The position numbers were made by a program, and so were the translations under genes. From positions 124,001 through 188,000 of the forward strand of contig JAXMAZ010000011.1 of NCBI GenBank assembly GCA_046350115.1: a stretch of 64,000 bases of DNA. The letters run 5' to 3'. The notes beneath the pieces were generated by a model. It was not told the origin of the DNA, did not search any database, and saw nothing but the letters and a program-made list of their open reading frames with translations. The DNA comes from JAXMAZ01 sp046350115. Its GTDB lineage: Bacteria > Planctomycetota > Planctomycetia > Gemmatales > Gemmataceae. This document shows positions 8,555 to 17,128 of this stretch, in pieces; within the stretch, counting starts at the first letter, position 1; every line of letters starts with the position of its first letter.

Positions 8555-9529
8555 TTATGAAGAACCCAGCCCGCACTCCAGCACCGTGACCGGGCCGCCG
8601 GTCGGCTCGGCCCGGGCCTCGCCGACGCACGCCGGCAGCAGCAGCACGGTTCCCGGCCCGACCGGCTCCCGTCCGCCGGCCCAGACCAGCTCCCCGCTCC
8701 CGGCCGCCCCGACCACCACCCGGCACGCCCCGGCCGCCCCGACCGGGTGCGGGCGGTCGCCGGTCCACCGGTGGAGGCTGAAGTACTCGCACCCGGCCAA
8801 CTCCTGCCGCCCGTGCCGCGGCTTGACCGGGTGGCACGGGCCGGCGTCGAAGTCGCTGCACGTCAGCCCGTGGTCGACGTGCAGCTCCCGCGGCCTGCCG
8901 GTCTTCGCGTCCACCCGGTCCCAGTCGTAGAGGCGATACGTGATGTCGCTCGTCTGCTGCACCTCGAAGATGAGCAGATCCGCCCCGATGGCGTGGACGG
9001 TGCCGGCCCGCAGGAACACGCAGTCGCCGGGGTCCGGGGTGAAGGCGTGCAGGGTGTGGGCGGCGGTCCCGGCAGCCAGCGCGTCGCGGAAGTCGGCGGC
9101 CGTCACCCCGGGGCGGAAGCCGGCGTAGATGCGGCTGGTGGCCGGGTCGCGGTCGAGCACCACCCACGCCTCGGTCTTGCCCCGTTTCCCCGGCCCGGCC
9201 AGCGCCGCCGCCTTCACGTCACACGGGTGGACCTGGACGGACAGTTCCTGCCGTGCGTCGATGAACTTGAGCAGCAGCGGGAACCGGCCGTCGGCGGGCA
9301 CCGCGTCCCCGAACAGCTCGCGGGGGTAGTCGGCGATCAGGCTCCGCAGGGTGCGGCCGGCGAGCGGCCCGGCGGCCACCGTGCTCGGGCTGCCGTCCAC
9401 GTCGCTCAGCACCCACGCCTCGCCGACCGGGTCGTCGGACGGGGCCGGCCGGCCGAGGAACCCGGGCAGCCGGCGGCCGCCCCACAGCATGTGCTTGAAG
9501 ATCGGCTCGAAGGCGAGCGGCGGCAGCAT
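8555..9529 (-). CDS. manA: Mannose-6-phosphate isomerase, class I
   Basis: The 324-residue protein shows type I phosphomannose isomerase features: FEPIFKHMLWGGRRL at the N-terminus, LSVQVHP (metal-binding Gln and His, about residue 95), KTEAWVVLD (metal Glu), and HAIGADLLIFEVQQTSDITYRLYDW with the metal His and the catalytic-region Arg. It interconverts fructose-6-phosphate and mannose-6-phosphate, feeding GDP-mannose and polysaccharide synthesis. The length fits the short Bacillus/Planctomycete class. ATG at 9529 is the natural start. The gene stands alone, upstream of two tRNA genes on the opposite strand. Confidence 0.93.
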   Translation of the reverse strand: MLPPLAFEPIFKHMLWGGRRLPGFLGRPAPSDDPVGEAWVLSDVDGSPSTVAAGPLAGRTLRSLIADYPRELFGDAVPADGRFPLLLKFIDARQELSVQVHPCDVKAAALAGPGKRGKTEAWVVLDRDPATSRIYAGFRPGVTAADFRDALAAGTAAHTLHAFTPDPGDCVFLRAGTVHAIGADLLIFEVQQTSDITYRLYDWDRVDAKTGRPRELHVDHGLTCSDFDAGPCHPVKPRHGRQELAGCEYFSLHRWTGDRPHPVGAAGACRVVVGAAGSGELVWAGGREPVGPGTVLLLPACVGEARAEPTGGPVTVLECGLGSS

Positions 9530-9590
9530 CGTGGCGAACCTTCCGGCAACGGGGGCTGTCTGAGCCAGTGTACGACCTGCCGGGCCACCC

Positions 9591-9662
9591 AGCGGTGTCG
9601 CCTAACGGTAAGGCGGCGCACTGTTAATGCGCTTCATGTAGGTTCGACTCCTACCACCGCTG
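9591..9662 (+). tRNA. tRNA-Asn (anticodon GTT)
   Basis: The acceptor stem AGCGGTG pairs with CACCGCT. The D-arm GCCTAACGGTAAGGC, anticodon stem GCGCA/TGCGC with loop CTGTTAA, and T-arm GTAGGTTCGACTCCTAC are complete. The anticodon GTT reads Asn. It has a G discriminator and no encoded CCA. Confidence 0.96.
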
Positions 9663-9686
9663 CTGTTCGATACAGAACGCTCTCAC

Positions 9687-9757
9687 TCCGGGGTAGTTCA
9701 GCGGTAGAACGTCGGGCTCTGAACCCGAAGACGCTGGTTCGATCCCAGCCCCCGGAA
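9687..9757 (+). tRNA. tRNA-Gln (anticodon CTG)
   Basis: The acceptor TCCGGGG pairs with CCCCGGA. The anticodon stem TCGGG/CCCGA closes loop CTCTGAA, giving anticodon CTG (Gln, CAG codons). The T-arm is CTGGTTCGATCCCAG. It is 24 nt from tRNA-Asn, so the two are probably co-transcribed. No CCA is encoded. Confidence 0.95.
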
Positions 9758-9817
9758 CTCCCCGCCGGCCCGACCGGCGGTGCGGTACAATCCTCCGACG
9801 CCCGCCGGAGGCCGCCC

Positions 9818-10945
9818 GTGTCTCGCACCGTACTCCTGCTGCTCGTCCTCGGTGCCGCCCCCGCCGGGCCGGCGGCCGACCCGTTCCGCTACCCCGAGGC
9901 CAAACACAAGGGGGGCGAACTACGGTCCGTCGATCATACCCCGGTGCTGGTCGTCGGCGGCACCCCGGCCGAGATCGGCGAGCAGTACGGGGTGCTGGTC
10001 CTCAAGCCGGCCGGCGGGCTGATCCGGGAGGCCGAGCGGTTCGTCCGGGACCAGGGGTGGGGGCCGGTCTACCCGCTCATGCTCCGGCTCGGGGCCGGGA
10101 TGGCCCCGCGGTTCCCGCCGGACCACCTGGCCGAGCTGGACGCCGCCGCCAAGGCGTCCGGCGTTCCCCGCGAGCTTCTGATCCTCGGCGGCACCGCCCC
10201 GGACCTGCGATACCTGGCCGGCTGCTCGGCCCTGCTGGTCGAGCCGGCCCGGTCCGCGACCGGCGGGCCGCTGGTCGGCCGGAACCTGGACTGGCCGCCG
10301 GTCGGCCGGCTGCCGGAATACACGCTGGTGGTCGTCCGCCGGCCGGCCGGCAAGCGGGCGTTCGCGGCGGTCACGTTCCCCGGGATGGTCGGGCTGGCCA
10401 CCGGGATGAACGACGCCGGGCTGACAGTGGCCGATCTGTCCGTGACCGCGGCGGCCGACGGCTCCCCCCAACTGGACCCGTCCGGCACCCCGTACACCCT
10501 GCTCCTGCGGCGGGTGCTGGAGGAGTGCCGGACGGTGGCCGAGGCGGAAGCTCTGATCCGCGGGGCGAAGCGGACGGTCCGGCAGAACGTGGCCGTGTGC
10601 GACCGGGAGCGGGCGGCGGTGTTCGAGGTGACGCCGAAGACGGTGGCCGTCCGCCCGGCGACGGACGGGCTGGCGGTGTGTACCAACCACTTCCGCAGTC
10701 CGGGGCTGGCGAAGAGCACCGACTGCCCGCGGTACGACGCCTTGGACGCGGCCCGGCGGGCGAAGGGGCTGACCGTCGCCGACGTGGCGGCGCGGATGGG
10801 GGACGCCCACCAGGGGCGGAACACGATCCAGACGATGGTGTTCGAGCCGGCCGCCGGGCGGCTGCACCTGGCGTTCGGGTCCGGGCCGGCGACGGCCTTG
10901 CCGGTGCGGACGATCGACCTGAGCCCGCTGTTCGCGGGGAAATGA
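9818..10945 (+). CDS. C45-family (acyl-CoA:6-APA acyltransferase-like) autoproteolytic hydrolase
   Basis: GTG at 9818 is 7 nt after CCGGAG; it opens a signal peptide (SRTVLLLLVLGAAPAGPA). The body matches the C45/acid-ceramidase-like NTN hydrolase family: GGTPAEIGEQYG, LAAC-type LAGCSALLV with the probable nucleophile Cys136 preceded by Gly (the autocleavage site), GRNLDWPPVGRLPEYTLVV, and GMVGLATGMNDAGLTVADLS. The family cleaves amide bonds of acyl-amino compounds. The mature enzyme would be outside the cytoplasm. The gene is 60 nt downstream of tRNA-Gln and ends against a convergent lipoprotein gene. Confidence 0.85.
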   Translation: MSRTVLLLLVLGAAPAGPAADPFRYPEAKHKGGELRSVDHTPVLVVGGTPAEIGEQYGVLVLKPAGGLIREAERFVRDQGWGPVYPLMLRLGAGMAPRFPPDHLAELDAAAKASGVPRELLILGGTAPDLRYLAGCSALLVEPARSATGGPLVGRNLDWPPVGRLPEYTLVVVRRPAGKRAFAAVTFPGMVGLATGMNDAGLTVADLSVTAAADGSPQLDPSGTPYTLLLRRVLEECRTVAEAEALIRGAKRTVRQNVAVCDRERAAVFEVTPKTVAVRPATDGLAVCTNHFRSPGLAKSTDCPRYDALDAARRAKGLTVADVAARMGDAHQGRNTIQTMVFEPAAGRLHLAFGSGPATALPVRTIDLSPLFAGK

Positions 10946-10973
10946 GCCGGCCCGGACTTCCGCCCGGGCCGGC
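10946..10973. terminator. Bidirectional terminator hairpin
   Basis: GCCGGCCCGG and CCGGGCCGGC form a perfect 10-bp stem around an 8-nt loop, exactly between the stop codons of two convergent genes (10945 and 10980). Confidence 0.75.
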
Positions 10974-10979
10974 ACTCGG

Positions 10980-11138
10980 TCACTTGCCGGTCGCTTTGGT
11001 CTCGGCCCGCTTCTTCATGTCGTCCTGGCCCGTCGTCCCCCGCTTGTCGAACGTGGTGGTGCTGGAGCTGGTCCCGCCGCACCCGACCAGCGCCGCCAGG
11101 TATGCCGCCACCAGCCCGCCGAACACGACCCGCTTCAT
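10980..11138 (-). CDS. Small lipoprotein, 52 residues
   Basis: The ATG at 11138 opens a 52-residue frame: signal sequence MKRVVFGGLVAAYLAALVGC with a lipobox-type LVGC at Cys20, then GGTSSSTTTFDKRG and a charged tail ending KATGK. It is short but has a complete lipoprotein signal, a charged mature part and a terminator at its end. Similar tiny lipoproteins are common in Planctomycetes. Function is unknown. Confidence 0.7.
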   Translation of the reverse strand: MKRVVFGGLVAAYLAALVGCGGTSSSTTTFDKRGTTGQDDMKKRAETKATGK

Positions 11139-11231
11139 CGGAAGCCTCGTGGGAAAGGGAGGCCGGGTGACCGACCGACGAACCGGTCGTGGGCGGCAGC
11201 CCGGCCCTTGTCTGATCCGCGGAGACCTTTC

Positions 11232-12333
11232 TTATTCCCCCGGCCGGCCGGAATCAATCGGCCGCTCGATCCACCCGCCGCCGAGCACCCGGGTGCCGGC
11301 GTAGAGCGTCACCGCCTGCCCCGGGGTGACGGCCGGCTGCGGCTCCAGAAAGTGGACCCGCGCCCCGCCGCCCGGGGTGGCGACCACCGTCGCCGGGCTG
11401 CCGGCGTGGCGGTAGCGGATTTTGGCGGTGCAGGGCAGGGGGGCGGCCGGCAGATCGGTCAGCCAGTTCACCCCGGACGCCTCCAGCCCGGCGGCCAACA
11501 GGTCGTCCGCGTCCCCGACCACCACCTCCCGGGTGTCCGGGATGACCTCCAGCACGAACCGCTTCTTCCCGGCCGCGACGCCCAACCCCTTCCGCTGGCC
11601 GACGGTGAACCGGTCGATCCCGTCGTGGGTGCCGAGGACGGTGCCGTCCTTTTCCCGGATGACCCCGGCCGCCGCCACCTCCGGCCGCCGCTTGCGGACC
11701 ACGTCGGTGTGGTTGCCGCTCGGGACGAAGCAGATCTCCACGCTGTCCGGCTTGTCCGCCACGCCGAGCAGCCCGGCCTCCCGGGCGATCTCCCGGACCT
11801 GCGGCTTGGTCAGGTCGCCGAGTGGGAACAGCAGGTGGTCCAGCACCTCCCGCTGGATGCCGTGCAGGACGTAGCTCTGGTCCTTGTCCGGGTCGGCGGC
11901 GGTGTGCAACTCGGCCCCGTGCGGCCCGCGGACCACCCGGGCGTAGTGGCCGGTGGCGACGTACCGCCCCGAGCTGCCGGCCGAACTTCCACAGCTCGCC
12001 GAACTTCAGCCAGGTGTTGCACACCACGCACGGGTTCGGGGTGCGGCCTTTGGCGTACTCGGCGGCGAAGTAGTCGATGATCTTGTCGAACTCCCGCTCG
12101 AAGTCGAGGGCGTAGAACGGCAGGTCGAGCTTGTCCGCCACCCGGCGGGCGTCCCCGGCGTCGATCGCCGAGCAGCACCCCTTCTTGTTGTCCGGCCGGT
12201 GGTCGGCGGCATCGGTGTGGGTGCCGGTCCGCATGAACAGGCCGATCACCTCGTACCCCTGCCGCCGGAGCAGGACCGCGGCCGCGGAACTGTCCACCCC
12301 GCCGCTCATCGCCAGCACCACCCGCCCCGGCAT
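11232..12333 (-). pseudogene. mnmA: tRNA-specific 2-thiouridylase MnmA, frameshifted
   Basis: The N-terminal frame (from ATG 12333) has the PP-loop SGGVDSSAAAVLLR, DARRVADKLDLPFYALDF and the catalytic NPCVVCNTWLKFG. At about 11963 the frame breaks between KFGRQLGA and YVATGHYARVVRGP. After that the other frame supplies KDQSYVLHGI, the second active-site Cys in VEICFVPSG, FTVGQRKGLG and the C-terminal beta-barrel to 11232. Two bases, probably the AC of GAC TAC, appear to be missing. MnmA thiolates U34 of tRNA Glu/Gln/Lys and is normally important for growth, so an assembly error is more likely than real loss. The full protein would be about 367 residues. Confidence 0.88.
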
Positions 12334-12435
12334 CGCGTCACCCGTGTCTGAGAGGAGGCCGTCCCCCCCAGTATACTTGGGGCGTCAAAAGCCCACGGGC
12401 TGTCGGCCGTGGGCTCGCGGGGGTTAACCTCCTCC

Positions 12436-12687
12436 CTCCTCGTTCCCACGCAGAGCGTGGGAACGGTCTTACCTCTCGTTCCCACGCTCTGCGTGGAACG
12501 GTCTTCTGCACGCTCCGCGTGCAGTTTGGTGTCCATGCGAGACGTTCACTCGACGCAGAGCGTCGAGCGCGGCGTTCCCACGCAGAGCGTGGGAACGAGG
12601 AGGGAGAGCGTCCCCGGGCGGGCTGCCCGCGACGCGGAGCGTCGCCCCCGTGCGTTCCCACGCAGAGCGTGGGAACGAGGAGGGAGG
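12436..12687. repeat. Cluster of short palindromes with common core (GTTCCCACGCAGAGCGTGGGAAC type)
   Basis: The stretch between mnmA and the sulfatase gene (12334-12708) holds no gene. It contains four copies of a palindrome GTTCCCACGC-AGA-GCGTGGGAAC or close variants, at about 12443, 12478, 12573 and 12655. Hairpins with different stems but the same ACGC(A/G)GAGCGT-like core are interspersed: CTGCACGCTCCGCGTGCAG near 12505, CGACGCAGAGCGTCG near 12552, and GCGACGCGGAGCGTCGC near 12630. One further copy lies at 60856-60880. Confidence 0.85.
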
Positions 12688-12708
12688 AGGTGTGCCAACC
12701 CTCGGGGG

Positions 12709-14334
12709 CTACTTCTTCGCCTTCGCCGTCTTCGGCTTCTTCGCCCGCGGGATGATCGTCTCCGGCGGGTCCGGGTCGGGCACCTTCAGCTCCGCCCGCA
12801 GGCGGGCCAGCTCCGCCTCCAGCTCCTTCCGGGCGGCCGCGTACTCCGGCTTGTCGTACACGTTGGTCAGCTCCTTCGGGTCGGCCTGGCGGTCGAACAG
12901 CTCCCAGTAGTTGGTCTCCGGCTCGTAGAACCGGACCAGCTTGTACCGGTCCGTGACCACCCCGTAGTGCTTGGCGACGTTGTGGTCGGCCGGGTGCTCG
13001 TAGTAGTGGTAGTAGAAGCTCTTCCGCCAGTCGGCCGGGGTCTTGCCCTCCAGCACCGGCCGCAGCGACCGGCCCTGCAGGTCGGTCGGCATCTTCGGCA
13101 TCCGTTTGCCGCCGATCTCGCCGGCCTCCAGGAAGGTCGGGGCCAGGTCCAGGGTGCTGACCATGTCCGGGCACACCGACCCGGGCGGGGTGACGCCCGG
13201 CCAGCGGACGAGCATCGGCGTCCGCAGCGACTCCTCGAAGATCCACCGCTTGTCGAACCACCCGTGCTCGCCCAGGAAGAACCCCTGGTCGGAGGCGTAC
13301 ACGACGATGGTGTTGGCCGCCAGCCCCTCCTTGTCCAGGTAGTCGAGCAGCCGGCCGACCCCCTCGTCCACCGCCTTGACGCACCCCAGGTAGTCGTGCA
13401 AGTACCGGTTGTACTTCCACCGGACCAGCTCCTTGCCCTCCGGGTTGGCCTCCCGGAACGCCTTGTTCCGCGGGGCGTAGTACGCGTCCCACTGCTTCTT
13501 CTGGTCCGGGGTCAGTTGCGGCGGCTGGACCAGCTTCAGGTCGCGGAGGGTGAGCGTCTTGGCGATGGTCATGTCCTGGCCGGCCTCCGCCTTCCCCCGG
13601 CCGGCGTAGTCGTCGAACAGGGTGTCCGGCTCCGGGTACTTGCGGTCGTTGTCGTGCCCCAGGTGGCGGAGGGCCGGCTCCCACGCCCGGTGCGGCGCCT
13701 TGTGCTGGCACATGAGCAGGAACGGCCGGGCCTTGTCCCGCTTCCCCAGCCACTCCAGGGAGAAGTCGGTGATGAGGTCCGTCACGTACCCCTGGTGCCG
13801 GACCGGTTCGTCGTCCCGGACCATCGGCGGGTTGTAGTACACCCCCTGGCCGGGCAGGATGTGCCAGTGGTCGAACCCGGTCGGCTCGGACACCAGGTGC
13901 CACTTGCCGATGACCGCGGTCTGATACCCGGCCGCCTGGAGCAGCTTGGGGAACGTCATCTGGCCGCCGTCGAACCGGGAGTTGGTGTTGTTGTAAAAGG
14001 CGTTGGCGTGCGAGTACTTGCCGGTCAGGACGGTCGCCCGGCTCGGCCCGCAGATGGAGTTCGGCACCAGGCACCGGTCGAACCGCATCCCGCCGGCCGC
14101 GATCCGGTCGATGTTCGGGGTCTGGAGCAGCTTGAGCGGGTGGCCGTAGGCGCTGATCGCCTGGTAGGCGTGGTCGTCGGAGAAGATGAAGACGATGTTC
14201 GGCCCCTTCGAGACGGCCGGCGGGGGCGGCGGGGGCGGTTTCGGCTCCTTCTTCTTCGGCGGGGTCTGGGCCTGTGCGGGCGGCGAGACGGCCGGCCCGG
14301 CGAGCAGAACGGCCAGGAGCAACAGGTGGCGCAT
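12709..14334 (-). CDS. Secreted sulfatase (arylsulfatase family S1)
   Basis: The 541-residue product has a signal peptide and a Lys/Pro-rich linker (residues 25-40), then GPNIVFIFSDDHAYQ with the metal-binding Asp pair (53-54), and CGPSR at residues 95-99, the C-x-P-S-R site where Cys95 is turned into formylglycine. FYNNTNSRFDGG, VIGKWHL and YASDQGFFLGEHGWFDKRW are further conserved metal and substrate blocks. A Lys-rich tail ends the protein. It would hydrolyse sulfate esters of polysaccharides in the periplasm, after activation by an anaerobic or FGE-type maturase not seen here. Planctomycetes carry many such genes. No operon partner is visible. Confidence 0.93.
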   Translation of the reverse strand: MRHLLLLAVLLAGPAVSPPAQAQTPPKKKEPKPPPPPPPAVSKGPNIVFIFSDDHAYQAISAYGHPLKLLQTPNIDRIAAGGMRFDRCLVPNSICGPSRATVLTGKYSHANAFYNNTNSRFDGGQMTFPKLLQAAGYQTAVIGKWHLVSEPTGFDHWHILPGQGVYYNPPMVRDDEPVRHQGYVTDLITDFSLEWLGKRDKARPFLLMCQHKAPHRAWEPALRHLGHDNDRKYPEPDTLFDDYAGRGKAEAGQDMTIAKTLTLRDLKLVQPPQLTPDQKKQWDAYYAPRNKAFREANPEGKELVRWKYNRYLHDYLGCVKAVDEGVGRLLDYLDKEGLAANTIVVYASDQGFFLGEHGWFDKRWIFEESLRTPMLVRWPGVTPPGSVCPDMVSTLDLAPTFLEAGEIGGKRMPKMPTDLQGRSLRPVLEGKTPADWRKSFYYHYYEHPADHNVAKHYGVVTDRYKLVRFYEPETNYWELFDRQADPKELTNVYDKPEYAAARKELEAELARLRAELKVPDPDPPETIIPRAKKPKTAKAKK

Positions 14335-14444
14335 CGGGCGGGTCCGGGGGCGGGGTCTGGGGCGGGCGGCCGGGGATAGCTTACCTCATCCCATCGCCGG
14401 CCGCCAACCGGGGCGCTCCAGCGGCAGACCTCTGGCCGCTCGGC

Positions 14445-14573
14445 TTTCCTCCCCCTCTCCGCTTCGGGGGGGCACGACCCCAGCCCGACCCGGCGAGTTC
14501 GGAGCCTCGGCGACGGGTTGCAGCCCTGGGGCACCCCTCCCCCGGCCCCCTCCCCGAAGCGGAGGGGAGGAAG
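14445..14573. repeat. Paired inverted repeat, family A (A2)
   Basis: Arms around 14447-14470 and 14533-14573 carry the family A core (CTCTCCGCTTCGGGG and its complement). The spacer, read in reverse, resembles that of the copy at 60.9-61.1 kb (both contain ACCCGTCGC). The left arm is shortened. The whole gene-free stretch 14335-14680 between the divergent sulfatase and PSD1 genes otherwise shows nothing. Confidence 0.75.
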
Positions 14574-14680
14574 CCCGTCCAGCGAACCCACGGAGTCCCG
14601 GCGGTGATCAGTTGCCCGGCCGGCCGTCTGCGGGCACAATAGCAGCACCCGCCACGCCGCCCTCCTCCCGGTGCCGTCGA

Positions 14681-17020
14681 ATGCCTCCCTCTCGGATCGT
14701 CGCCTGGGTTGTTGTCGCCGCAATCGGCTCAGTCTCACGGCTACCCGCCGCCGACCCGGACTTCAACCGGGACGTGCGGCCGATCTTGTCCAACAACTGC
14801 TTCGCCTGCCACGGGCCGGACGAGAAGGCGCTGAAGGCCGGGCTGCGGCTCGACACCCGGGACGGGGCCATCGAGTCGGCGGTCGTGCCCGGCAAGCCGG
14901 CCGAGAGCGAGTTGGTCAAGCGGGTGACGACGGCCGACCCCGGCGAACTGATGCCGCCGCCCAAGACCGGCAAGAAGCTCACCCCCGCCGAGGTGGACGT
15001 TCTCACCCGCTGGATCAAGGCCGGGGCGCCCTACGCCGTCCACTGGTCCTACGCCAAGCCAGTCCGGCCGCCGGTGCCGTCGGAAGGAAAAAGTGAAAAG
15101 GAAAACGGAAAAAGTCCGATCGACGCCTTCCTGTCGGCCAAGCTGCGGGCCGCCGGGCTGGGCTTCCAGCCGGAGGCGGACCGGTACACCCTCGCCCGCC
15201 GGGCCGCCCTCGACCTGACCGGACTGCCGCCGAACTTGGAAGAAGTCGAAGCGTTCGTCAGTGACAAGGCGGCGGACGCCTACGAGCGGTACGTGGACCG
15301 GCAGCTCGCCAAGCCGGCGTTCGGCGAGCACTGGGCGCGGATGTGGCTCGACCTGGCCCGGTACGCCGACTCCGCCGGGTACGCCGACGACCCGCCGCGG
15401 ACCATCTGGCCGTACCGCGACTGGGTCATCCGGGCGTTCAACCGGAACCTGCCGTTCGACCGGTTCACCGTCGAGCAGATCGCCGGCGATCTCTTGCCCA
15501 ACCCGACCGACGACCAGCGGATCGCGACGGCCTTCCACCGCAACACGATGACCAACAGCGAGGGCGGGACGGACGACGAGGAGTTCCGCAACGCGGCCGT
15601 GGTCGACCGGGTGAACACGACCCTGGCCGTGTGGATGGGCACGTCCGCCGCCTGCGCCCAGTGCCACACCCACAAGTACGACCCGATCACCCAGACCGAG
15701 TACTTCCGGCTGTTCGCCGTCTTCAACAACACGGCCGACGCGGACAGGCGGGACGAAAGCCCGGTCCTGAGCGTCGGCGACACCAAGGCGAAAGCCGCCG
15801 CCCGGGCCGCCCTGGACAGGCGGGTGAAGGGGCTGGAAAAGGCGGCGAAACACCAGCCGGGGCTGGTGCAGGCCGGGCTGGCGGTACAGGCGAACAAGCT
15901 GCGGGCGGAGCAGGCCGCCCTCGCCCCGGCGACCACGGTGCCGGTGATGAAGGAGCTGCCGGCCGGCCAGCGGCGGGTGACGAAGCTGCAGCGCCGCGGC
16001 AACTTCCAGGACACGGCGGACGTGGTGACGGAGGGCGTCCCGGCGGCCCTCCACCCGCTGCCGAAGGGCGAGCCGGTCAACCGGCTGGCCCTGGCGAAGT
16101 GGCTCGTCTCGCCGGACAACCCGCTCACCGCCCGGGTGACGGTGAACCGGTTCTGGGAGCAGGTGTTCGGGGCCGGGCTGGTGCGGACGGCCGAGGAGTT
16201 CGGCGCCCAGGGGGAACTGCCGACGCACCCCGAGCTGCTCGACTGGCTGGCGGTCGAGTTCCAGGACGGGTTGAAGTGGGACGTGAAGCGCCTGCTCATG
16301 CTGCTCGTTACCAGTCAGGCGTACCGGCAGTCGTCCCGTGTCACTCCGGAGGCGCTGGCCAAAGACCCGGACAACAAGCTGCTCAGCCGCGGCCCCCGGT
16401 TCCGGCTGCCGGCCGAGACGGTCCGCGACCAGGCGCTGGCCGTCGCCGGGCTGCTCAGCCCGAAGCTGTACGGCCCGCCGGCCCGGCCGCCGCAGCCGGC
16501 GTTCGGGCTGAACGCGGCGTTCGGCCGGAGCATGGACTGGCAGACCAGCCCCGGCGAGGACCGCTACCGGCGGGGCATCTACACCGAGTGGCGGCGGACC
16601 AACCCGTACCCGTCGATGACCACGTTCGACGCCCCGAGCCGGGAGGCGTGCACCCTCCGCCGGGTGCGGACCAACACCCCGCTGCAAGCGCTGGTGACGC
16701 TCAACGACCCGGTGTACGTGGAAGCGGCTCAGGGGCTGGCCCGGCGGATGGCGGCGAAGCCAGGGACCGCGGGTGAGAAAGCGGCGTGGGGCGTCCGGCT
16801 GACCCTCGGCCGGCCGGCGACTGCCGCCGAGACGGCCCGGCTGGTGACACTGTTTGAAGCCGCGAAGGCGAAGTATGTGAGTGACAAGGCGGCCGCGGCG
16901 AAGATGGCCGCGGACCCACTCGGCCCGCCGCCGGCCGGTGCGGATGTGGCGGACCTGGCCGCGTGGACGGTGGTCGGCAACGTATTGTTGAACCTGGACG
17001 AAACCCTGATGCGGCGGTGA
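14681..17020 (+). CDS. PSD1 domain protein (DUF1549/DUF1553), short form
   Basis: From ATG 14681 the 779-residue product has a signal-like start, a Planctomycete cytochrome C domain with CFACH (about residues 38-42), DUF1549 (LDLTGLPPNLEEVEAF, RMWLDLARYADSAGYADD, CAQCHTHKYDP) and DUF1553 (NRLALAKWLVSPDNPLTARV, THPELLDWLAVEF, RTNTPLQALVTLNDP). It lacks the middle carbohydrate-binding-like domain of the longer protein at 1-2606, so it is about 200 residues shorter. Its partner is the DUF1501 gene 108 nt downstream, a standard Planctomycete pair. An A-rich patch at 15085-15118 encodes GKSEKENGKS. Role: probable redox or envelope protein, substrate unknown. Confidence 0.92.
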   Translation: MPPSRIVAWVVVAAIGSVSRLPAADPDFNRDVRPILSNNCFACHGPDEKALKAGLRLDTRDGAIESAVVPGKPAESELVKRVTTADPGELMPPPKTGKKLTPAEVDVLTRWIKAGAPYAVHWSYAKPVRPPVPSEGKSEKENGKSPIDAFLSAKLRAAGLGFQPEADRYTLARRAALDLTGLPPNLEEVEAFVSDKAADAYERYVDRQLAKPAFGEHWARMWLDLARYADSAGYADDPPRTIWPYRDWVIRAFNRNLPFDRFTVEQIAGDLLPNPTDDQRIATAFHRNTMTNSEGGTDDEEFRNAAVVDRVNTTLAVWMGTSAACAQCHTHKYDPITQTEYFRLFAVFNNTADADRRDESPVLSVGDTKAKAAARAALDRRVKGLEKAAKHQPGLVQAGLAVQANKLRAEQAALAPATTVPVMKELPAGQRRVTKLQRRGNFQDTADVVTEGVPAALHPLPKGEPVNRLALAKWLVSPDNPLTARVTVNRFWEQVFGAGLVRTAEEFGAQGELPTHPELLDWLAVEFQDGLKWDVKRLLMLLVTSQAYRQSSRVTPEALAKDPDNKLLSRGPRFRLPAETVRDQALAVAGLLSPKLYGPPARPPQPAFGLNAAFGRSMDWQTSPGEDRYRRGIYTEWRRTNPYPSMTTFDAPSREACTLRRVRTNTPLQALVTLNDPVYVEAAQGLARRMAAKPGTAGEKAAWGVRLTLGRPATAAETARLVTLFEAAKAKYVSDKAAAAKMAADPLGPPPAGADVADLAAWTVVGNVLLNLDETLMRR

Positions 17021-17024
17021 TTCG

Positions 17025-17117
17025 GTAGGGCGGTGCCGACGCTTTGGGAGGCCCGCCGTCAGGACTGCCTGCCTCTGCCTGGGACCGGCGGGCCTCGAAG
17101 ACTCGGCACCGCCCTAC
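17025..17117. repeat. Paired inverted repeat, family B (B2)
   Basis: Arms starting TAGGGCGGTGCCG at 17026 and ending in its complement at 17117 enclose a spacer of about 27 bases. The element sits between the PSD1 and DUF1501 genes, which are expected to be co-transcribed. Confidence 0.88.
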
Positions 17118-17128
17118 GAGAACCACCC

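Noticed and set aside
12436..12687. CRISPR array
   Set aside because: The palindromes are unevenly spaced, vary in stem sequence, face both ways and have no uniform unique spacers or cas genes.
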